Below, one piece after another: positions 57,846-64,000 of a DNA stretch of 64,000 bases. The position numbers and the translations under genes were made by a program. The notes under the pieces were generated by a model. It was not told where the DNA came from. It did not search any database and was given only the letters and a program-made list of their open reading frames with translations. Source of the stretch: Saturnia japonica (Eukaryota; Arthropoda; Insecta; Lepidoptera; Saturniidae); contig CM065334.1 of NCBI GenBank assembly GCA_033032175.1, positions 1,299,705-1,363,704 on the forward strand, given 5' to 3'. Position 1 is the stretch's first letter, and each line of letters opens with the position of its first letter.

Positions 57846-58904
57846 CTTCCTTTAGGCCAGTACCAAACCATAACAAATAAAACACATAGAATTTAAAAGT
57901 CAAGATAATTTAATTACATACACAATGTGCAATTGTAAGATAAAAAAACACCCTAAATTTTTTGTTTTTACAATTAAAAAAAAACATTATTTTTCCCATG
58001 AAACGCCATTTTCTATAATATGAGACATACGAGTCCTACAATTATTATACTCATGAAATGAAAGCCGGCGCGGATCTAGCGTTTAATCACCAAAGATTGA
58101 TCTTTCTTATAGATGCAATTATAGATTAATGACTGGTTTCCGCACTGCTTCAACTAGATACCGTAGACGAAACTATTATTAAAAAAAGCGACAAACAAAA
58201 CTACGCCGAACTGGCGTATACATTAAAAATACTGTCACGTTGACAAGTATAATTACAAATAGTCACCACACATTACGATATAAAGTTGCCGTATTCTAGG
58301 AACTATTGTTTGTAGGTAGTGCAGTATCCACTTGTAGCGCCAGCGAAAATCAATCATTAAACTACAGAAGAAATACAGAAAGCATTATTTAAAAAACAAA
58401 AACCTTTGACAATTAAATAAGTTATAATATTTAGTTTTGAGGAGAAGAGGGTCTTGACCCCCCTCTAGATCCGTGCCTGCTCCGAAGCCAGTCCTACATC
58501 AAACTCATGACTCAATAGTCCCTATTGTTTATGTCACGAGGCTTGTCAAAAAAAGTAGATAAAAAATTATGGTGCATTGATAATATTATTCTCTATCCAC
58601 TACAATTGTGAATTTGAGAAATTGTGTTAAATTTTTAAATTTCTAATCAAGTCAAAAAATTATAAACACGTGAAACATTCACAGAAATTTTAGACGGAGA
58701 AGATTAATTCGTGACGAGCTTTTCTTAGTATAGGTACTCAGAGACGGATCAAGTCGGCGTAGCGAGGGCCCAGTAGTGAATGTTACCAGTTGTTCCCCAG
58801 ATTTTTAATGATAAAACTACCATTAAAAAAAATGTGAGGCATATGACGCCTGGCAGATTTGAAGCAGCAAAATTTAAATATCCATACTACAATAATAACA
58901 TAAA
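57846..58904. other. Intergenic, no gene seen
   Basis: AT-rich. 'gacccccctctagatccgtg' at about 58457 recurs as 'gacccccctagatccgtgt' at about 60212, suggesting two copies of one repeat end. Confidence 0.35.
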
Positions 58905-59350
58905 TTCGAAAGTAATTCTGTCTGTCTGTTATGTTTTCACCCGTAAACCGCTAAACCAACTTCTATGAATTTTGGTATAGATTTAGAGTGGACCTTTGAG
59001 AAGGTGAAAGGCTACCTATTGTTGTTAAAATAAAGCTTCAAGGGGTGAAATAGGGGACGAAAGTTTGTATGAAAAACCTTTCTTTTCTCCAATTAGGTAT
59101 ATAATAACCTTTTTGAAAAATCATCCCTCTAGGCGGTAACAAAGGGGATGATTTAAAAAAAAATGAACCATTGTATCTACAAATTATACCAAACCGTCGA
59201 CCGGTCGATATTTCTCGGAGAGATAGCTTGCATCATATTATATACCTAAGCAAAAGTACCCGAAATATGTTAAGAAAAGGGATGTCATGAAATATTCCCT
59301 GTCTAAATATCTTTATTCAACGCAGACAAAATCGCGGGTACTAGCTAGTC
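58905..59350 (+). repeat. RTE-type tail, diverged
   Basis: 'tctgtctgtctgttatgttt', 'cgctaaaccaacttctatga', 'aattttggtatag' and a terminal 'atcgcgggtactagctagt' are the usual words of insect RTE 3' tails, spread over 440 bp. Confidence 0.5.
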
Positions 59351-60494
59351 AATAAATAAAAATGAAAAGAAAACCCACTTATATCTAGGAACATAGTAGA
59401 GAGAGAACCGTTCAGTATTAATGTTGAAAAGGGATCGCCAAGTCAGAAACACGATCATCACGACGCTGCCCGAATGGCACGTAGCGACGTCCTATCAGAA
59501 CAAAGCGTTACTGCCGTCAAATCCAAACCCGTTAAATGGATCATATCAACCAGTTTTAGTCGATTTCTCGTAACCAATAATATCTGCTAAGTATGAAAAT
59601 GGACGGAAGAAGTAGATGATGATTGAAGGAAGTAAAATCGTAAATTTTTCCATGTCCGTTTCTTTGAACGCGTATCATTTGTAAACTACCAAACTAATTT
59701 CAATGTAGCATTCGGATAAGTATAGGAGTGAACGTTAGATTAATCTAGGCTATTTATCATTACGCCTTCACATAGGGATTAAACAGTAATGATAAACTTA
59801 CGACAAAAGACGGCTCAATTGTAATCGAGTACATGCAACATCGAAAGCATGTTAATGAGCTAGTTATACGACGCAAATTACTAGTAGTCTCAAAATCTAT
59901 ACTAATTTACTAAGTCAGCCACCGCTTTACTATAAATCGAATTGGCCTTAAATATAACTAACACAGTGCCTAAGACATTCTAAGATGAGAACCACAAGAT
60001 TAGATTCAAGCGAAAGTCTAAACACGTAATACTGTCACGAAAATACAACACTGACACTGGCGAATATTACAGCGACGTCAATTTAAGAATAAATACGGAA
60101 ATCCTCATCTCTTGAAGTCGGACACCGATCTAATTTTTCTAAATTTCTTGAAGATTCAGTATCGAAAATATTTATGATAAAAAAAAAACTATGTAAATTG
60201 AAAATTGGGGACCACGACCCCCCTAGATCCGTGTCTGCCTGAATTCCCTATACTCCACATTCAAAAAGCTGTATCGCTGAGGACTTGAAAGAACTCGGAA
60301 GATCAGCTCAGGACTCCAATCTTCTTATTTGTAGAAGAAACTCGATAAGTACATTCATTTATATTTTAGTAATAATTTTGTTCTGACAGGTGCGCAAGCG
60401 CACCCCTCAAGGTATATACGGGAAGGTCTGCGTTATTCTCCCTACAGCCCTGCGGGAAAGAAACAAATATATTAAACATCAAATAATAATGTTA
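59351..60494. other. Intergenic, no gene seen
   Basis: No open frame with family features; a repeat end at about 60205-60240 (see 57846-58904). Confidence 0.35.
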
Positions 60495-60715
60495 TACATA
60501 CATAAATCACGCCTAATTCCCAACGTTGTAGGCAGAGACCACGTCTTTTGTCTATGATCTTGGCATACATCTTTCACTTCAACATTCATCAATCTTTTCA
60601 CACAGCTCGTCGGTTTAGAGTACTCTTGACCTGACCTTTCTTCAGAACGTTCCCGATTTGATCGAGGAGCGTTCGTCCAGGCCTTCCTCTACTAAGGTTC
60701 CCATTCACACAATAA
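60495..60715 (-). repeat. LINE 3' end fragment
   Basis: 'aatcacgcctaattcccaac', 'tttcacttcaacattcatc' and 'cttcagaacgttcccgattt' on the plus strand; the reverse complement is the RT C-terminus seen at 18520-18810. Confidence 0.7.
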
Positions 60716-60940
60716 TCTTGTATAAGTATCTACATATTAATACGTGAAGCAAAAGCTTTCGAACCCTTTTTAAATGTATTGTAATGTATGTATTATATTA
60801 TATTGTATAAAATGTAATGTATGGTTCCTCACCTGGAGGCCAAACTCCATCCCATAAAGAAAAAAAAAAAAAACAGAAACTGGACCCCATAGACGGCGCT
60901 GTAAGTCAAGTTATTATCTACCAGGTAGGTACCGGGCCAG

Positions 60941-61102
60941 CTAGTAAAGCATAAGAAAGGTGATGATTAGAGACCTGGTGCCAAGTCCAGCGGTGAAGAG
61001 TAGTCTCCTGCCGGCCACCAGGTACTCGGGGCACCTCACGAAGCGGAACACGCAGGCGGCGCCCTGTCCTGCACGCAGGACGCTATTATTCGCCAATATA
61101 CC
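60941..61102 (-). CDS. GTPBP-like last exon
   Basis: Acceptor atttatccag|GGTATA at 61103/61102; TAG at 60943-60941. Encodes GILANNSVLRAGQGAACVF and CPEYLVAGRRLLFTAG, then SLIITFLMLY. The local DNA is GC-richer than the flanks, as expected of coding sequence. Confidence 0.75.
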   Translation of the reverse strand, partial: GILANNSVLRAGQGAACVFRFVRCPEYLVAGRRLLFTAGLGTRSLIITFLMLY

Positions 61103-63981
61103 CTGGATAAATGGATATATATGAATGTTCAGTCATAACTCCTTTGTTTATGAACTGATTTGGACGATTCTTTTTTTGTTGGATACGGGATACCTCAATG
61201 GTAGCCCGGTTCCATTTTAATTTCTCTTCAGAAACATTGATGTTGTTTTTTTAAATGCCATATTTTAAATTTAATATCTTATTGTACTACGCAACAATAA
61301 TAGTTTTTTTCGACATTAACGCTGGTTAGTTGAAAAAAAAAAACGCTTTATATAAAGCATTAAGGTCGCGAGTATACAAACTATAAATGTAATAAAGTAT
61401 TCATTCATTCACATACCATCACGCCTGTATTCCCCGAAGGGTTATACAGAGGTGTACTAATTTACACCCACAGTTCGCCGAGTATGTTTTTAGATTCCAT
61501 GTAATTAGTTTGACGAACCTGTCGACATTAATCGGGTACAAACCCAAACCGAGCAGCTACTGATAATTTCATAAAAAAAAAAAAAAAACAATAACACATT
61601 TCTCGGCCTGGTAATCAAACCCAGGACCTCGAGCATAACAGTCGAGGATCACTAGACCACTGCCTAACCCTTCGCGAGAATACAGTCGTGATGGTATGTT
61701 AAGGTATATTGCACGACATGTGAAAGAGAGGAGATGATAGGAGAAAAGGGCCTCCTAAAATACTTGGATGAACTGTGTGGTGGGGGATACGCGTGTACGG
61801 GAGTGAGTGTGGACGGGAGGAAGGCTGGAATGGAAGAAGAAGACGTGCTATAGTGCGTTTTTAATTCCCACGGAGTAATTGTGTTTGTAAAATAGTGACC
61901 CACTGACAACTTTTTTTCAAAAAAATAAACAATGGACCGCTAAAACGTGAACACTGAATAAAGGCGACAAATTCTCATCTCTCGTGGGCCAGTCAAAGCG
62001 TTATTTTTTAGTTTTTCCTTTTTTTGTTGTTGTTCACCATTTGGTATACTTCTCATATTTTTCTGAATTATGTTATGTCAATAGTAAATTATCGGTTATG
62101 TTGAATAGCAGAAAATATTTCAATTAATAAATAGAAATAATAATAATTAAATAATAAATAAAAATAATTGTACCGAAGAATATACGGTAGTATTACACTA
62201 CAAAAATAAATGTGGTAACATTGTTTACAAGTTTGACATTAGGTGAATGTGTATTTACTCTCCGGCGGAATAAAAAACGCGGTATAGTATGGGATAGAGG
62301 CAGGAAGAAGAAGAAGAAGAAGTCATAATTTACACGACGTAACAATTTACGTTCTGTGGATATGTCATGCAAGTCTTTTTATGATGAATGTAGAATAGTT
62401 ACCTCTATAATGGCGGTCTGGCGAACGTTCCCCACGTGAACGGTGCATTGGAATCCAGGGTATATCGCCGTCGAGTGCCTCTGCAGGTGTACCGAAGCCT
62501 GGGAAAACAATAGCGTTAACACAAACTGAGGGTTATTCGCGGATATAGGTCAGTGTCCGCGGGGGCGGCCTTTGTGCTCGCCGGCTCCACGCCGTGAGCG
62601 TTGGAGGCGAGAAGGGAACGACGGTAGCCTCCATCTCCCACGGAGGTAGCAAATATGCGGAGGGCCCTGAAGGAGAGAGTGGTTGGGAGATGGGGGTAGG
62701 ACCCGGCGGACGCGCGGTATTGTAGGTATACCATAGACGCCGTCCGCTCGGTCGTAAGAGAGTGGTGCAAGACGGAGCGTGGCTCCCTCACGTTCCGACT
62801 AGTGCAGGTGCTATCCGGACATGGTTGTTTCGGATGGTACCTGCACCAGATTGCACAGGAGGGAGCCGACCACCGCGTATCATGAGTGCGGTGCTGTCAA
62901 TGATACTGCAGAGTGTCCTGCGTGAGAGAGCCAGCGCCATGCTCTGACCGCGGTGGTAGGAGGGGACTTCTCGTTGTCGGGGGTGGTTCGTGCCATGCTC
63001 GGCAGTGAGACGTCGTAGGAGGGTACGGCCTCCTTCTGCGAGGAGGTAATATCGCAAAAGGAGGCTGCGGAGTGGGCACGCGAAAACGATCCTCTGAGCG
63101 GCCCTCTCCGCCAAAGACGAATGGGCGGCAGGAGGAGGCGATTCATTCGCCAACTCCCGCCGCCCTAGCCGAACCTGGGAAGACGGGTTGGGGGGCCCGT
63201 CTATCCATTGCACAGGTTCGGCGGATATGGGAGGCATTTAGTGTTGTACTGAACTGTCTCCCTTTTGCGGTAGCTCGGCAGTTAGCTGGGCCAACTGTCG
63301 AGGCGACGCGGTTGAATGCAATCGCGAACAAGCGTCGCCCCACTAAGGCGGCGGAGGTACACCAAAAAAAAAGCCTTATCGATATGCGTACAAAACCTTA
63401 TCGATCGGATTGCGTCAACAAACAATGGCCAAAAAATCGAACATTCTCCGACTTTTAAAAACGATGACGTGTGTTATTTACAAATTCAAGGGTATATAAC
63501 GGAGCCGCATCTCGACCCAAGTCAGTTCTGTTTTTACAAGCGAAGTGAAAATAGTAAGTAATATAAAAGAAGAAATCTACAAGATAAACAGTAAGTACGT
63601 AAATACTACATATTAAGAAGCGATTTGTGAGTTTGTTTGAATTTGTATTTTTGAGTACGAATGAATTATTTACGCGGTAAATGACAATGTATTCACGCGA
63701 ACGAAGCCACGGGCATTAACTAGTGAAGCAGCGTTTCTCACCTGAAAATAGATACACCCTCGTGGATCGTTCGGGTCTTCGAGATAAACTTTATCATCGC
63801 ACAGACATTCCTCATCAGGCTCGCTGTCCGATTCCCCGCTGTAGACGTTCCTATCGACGTCCTCCATATTCTTCACGAGACCTTCCTCTACTATAGCTAT
63901 ATCTTGGAGAAGGTTGCTATTCTTGACTTTCTCTTTCGAGATTTCGTCTAACGATGACAGCGTTTTGGGCTCTTCATTTAC
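60941..63981 (-). CDS. GTPBP1/GTPBP2-type GTPase, last three exons (partial)
   Basis: Exons 63981-63742, 62498-62403 and 61102-60941 join in phase 0. The middle and last exons encode domain II/III features of the GTPBP1/2 family of translational GTPases: a ...STAIYPGFQ segment, the signature VHVGNVRQTA, then RAGQGAACVFRFVRCPEYL and GRRLLFTAGLGTR. The 240-nt exon before them is unusual: it is acidic (SGESDSEPDEECLCDD) and ends CIYFQ exactly where the family has its REFEA-type strand, so it looks like a loop inserted before that strand. The G domain would lie beyond the right edge. The family acts on the ribosome and in ribosome-stalling responses. The C-terminus is short: a stop follows about 10 residues after GTRS, where relatives continue. 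Closer to GTPBP2 by the VGNVRQTA motif; the exact paralog is not certain. Confidence 0.75.
61120..61230 (+). repeat. Dispersed repeat fragment, family 7
   Basis: Matches 52000-52160 (see there). Lies in the GTPBP-like intron. Confidence 0.5.
61602..61672 (-). repeat. tRNA-like SINE head
   Basis: On the minus strand: A-box-like GTGGTCTAGTGA, an anticodon-like stem CCTCGA/TCGAGG, and a T-arm-like CCTGG/CCAGG hairpin. It resembles 7476-7545 in plan. Flanked on one side by a long A run. Not a proper tRNA by its acceptor arm. Confidence 0.5.
61673..62402. other. GTPBP-like intron, distal part
   Basis: No coding sequence. A GAA microsatellite lies at about 62307-62322 ('gaagaagaagaagaa'). Confidence 0.4.
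62403..62498 (-). CDS. GTPBP-like middle exon
   Basis: Acceptor tgttttcccag|GCTTCG, donor ATAGAG|GTAACT; 96 nt, phase 0. Encodes ASVHLQRHSTAIYPGF, QCTVHVGNVRQTAIIE. The motif VHVGNVRQTA makes the family assignment. Confidence 0.85.
62540..63380 (+). repeat. R1/I-type LINE fragment, GC-rich
   Basis: Much GC-richer than its surroundings. Broken plus-strand frames give a SGHGCF-like stretch ('ctatccggacatggttgttt'), then a CGAVNDTAEC zinc-knuckle-like piece and FCEEV, the C-terminal layout of R1/I-clade ORF2 proteins. Many stops. It fills most of the GTPBP-like intron between 63742 and 62498. Long overlapping open frames on the minus strand here are by-products of GC content. Confidence 0.6.
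63381..63741. other. GTPBP-like intron, proximal part
   Basis: Non-coding; a family 1 end fragment ('gaacgaagccacgggcatta') lies at 63699-63718, close to the exon donor. Confidence 0.4.
63742..63981 (-). CDS. GTPBP-like acidic exon
   Basis: Acceptor ccattttcacag|GTAAATG at 63982/63981, donor TTTCAG|GTGAGA at 63742/63741; exactly 80 codons, phase 0. Encodes VNEEPKTLSSLDEISKEK, then NMEDVDRNVYSGESDSEPDE, ECLCDDKVYLEDPNDPRG and CIYFQ. The middle is strongly acidic and low in hydrophobic residues, so probably disordered. Membership of the same gene rests on phase, strand and the fit of CIYFQ to the family strand. Confidence 0.65.
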
Positions 63982-64000
63982 CTGTGAAAATGGAAAAACT

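Noticed and set aside
61602..61672. Functional tRNA gene
   Set aside because: No seven-base acceptor stem, an enlarged anticodon-like loop, and an adjacent long A run as in SINEs.
62516..63343. Several long overlapping frames on both strands
   Set aside because: They lie in a GC-rich, stop-riddled LINE fragment; length comes from GC content, and the only real coding frame nearby is the spliced GTPBP-like gene.

Overview
This window is nuclear DNA of an insect, most likely a moth or butterfly. It is AT-rich, its genes have short exons separated by repeat-filled introns, and almost every intron or intergenic stretch carries fragments of the small repeats typical of Lepidoptera (tails built around 'cgaagccacggg', 'ttcacccgtgttaa' or 'catcaggcgggctgtatg'). 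It also holds Jockey- and RTE/R1-type non-LTR pieces and Tc1/mariner elements. No prokaryotic or organellar gene is visible. All coding calls come from reading frames plus splice-site logic; no alignment was run.

Layout. (1) 87-8858, minus: the 3' part of a proline-rich, probably secreted repeat protein. Four exons are visible, all phase 1 at both ends where both ends can be seen; one exon contains a near-perfect 228-bp coding tandem repeat. (2) 9942-16493: a 6.55-kb inverted-repeat Tc1/mariner-type structure flanked by TA, with two broken transposase copies in opposite orientation. (3) 17-19.4 kb: repeat fragments. (4) 19731-27582: about 7.9 kb of satellite DNA in two adjoining higher-order arrays (123-bp dimers, then 176-bp trimers) sharing a common ancestral monomer. 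(5) 28073-32513, minus: a four-exon gene for a PCNA-associated factor (PCLAF/PAF15-like) with PIP box and KEN box. (6) 33660-33917: a possible non-coding first exon pointing the other way. (7) 35817-36766: a 145-bp direct-repeat pair related to a fold-back at 6367-6645. (8) 38106-43647, plus: a THAP-domain gene with a one-base frameshift in a poly-A run; its second intron holds a Jockey element and, abutting it, a mariner. (9) 47526-51479, plus: a roughly 1,160-residue zinc-finger protein built from repeating finger pairs. (10) 51.5-60.9 kb: intergenic, repeat-rich. (11) 60941-63981, minus: the last three exons of a GTPBP1/GTPBP2-type translational GTPase, continuing beyond the right edge.

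The genes do not look like one pathway; this is an ordinary eukaryotic neighbourhood dominated by repeats. The strongest points are the PCLAF ortholog with a possible E2F-like site, the paired-finger architecture of the large zinc-finger protein, the two-phase higher-order satellite, the inverted-repeat mariner, and the Jockey/mariner nest whose order of insertion can be read from target-site duplications. I see no convincing new defence or mobile 'system'.
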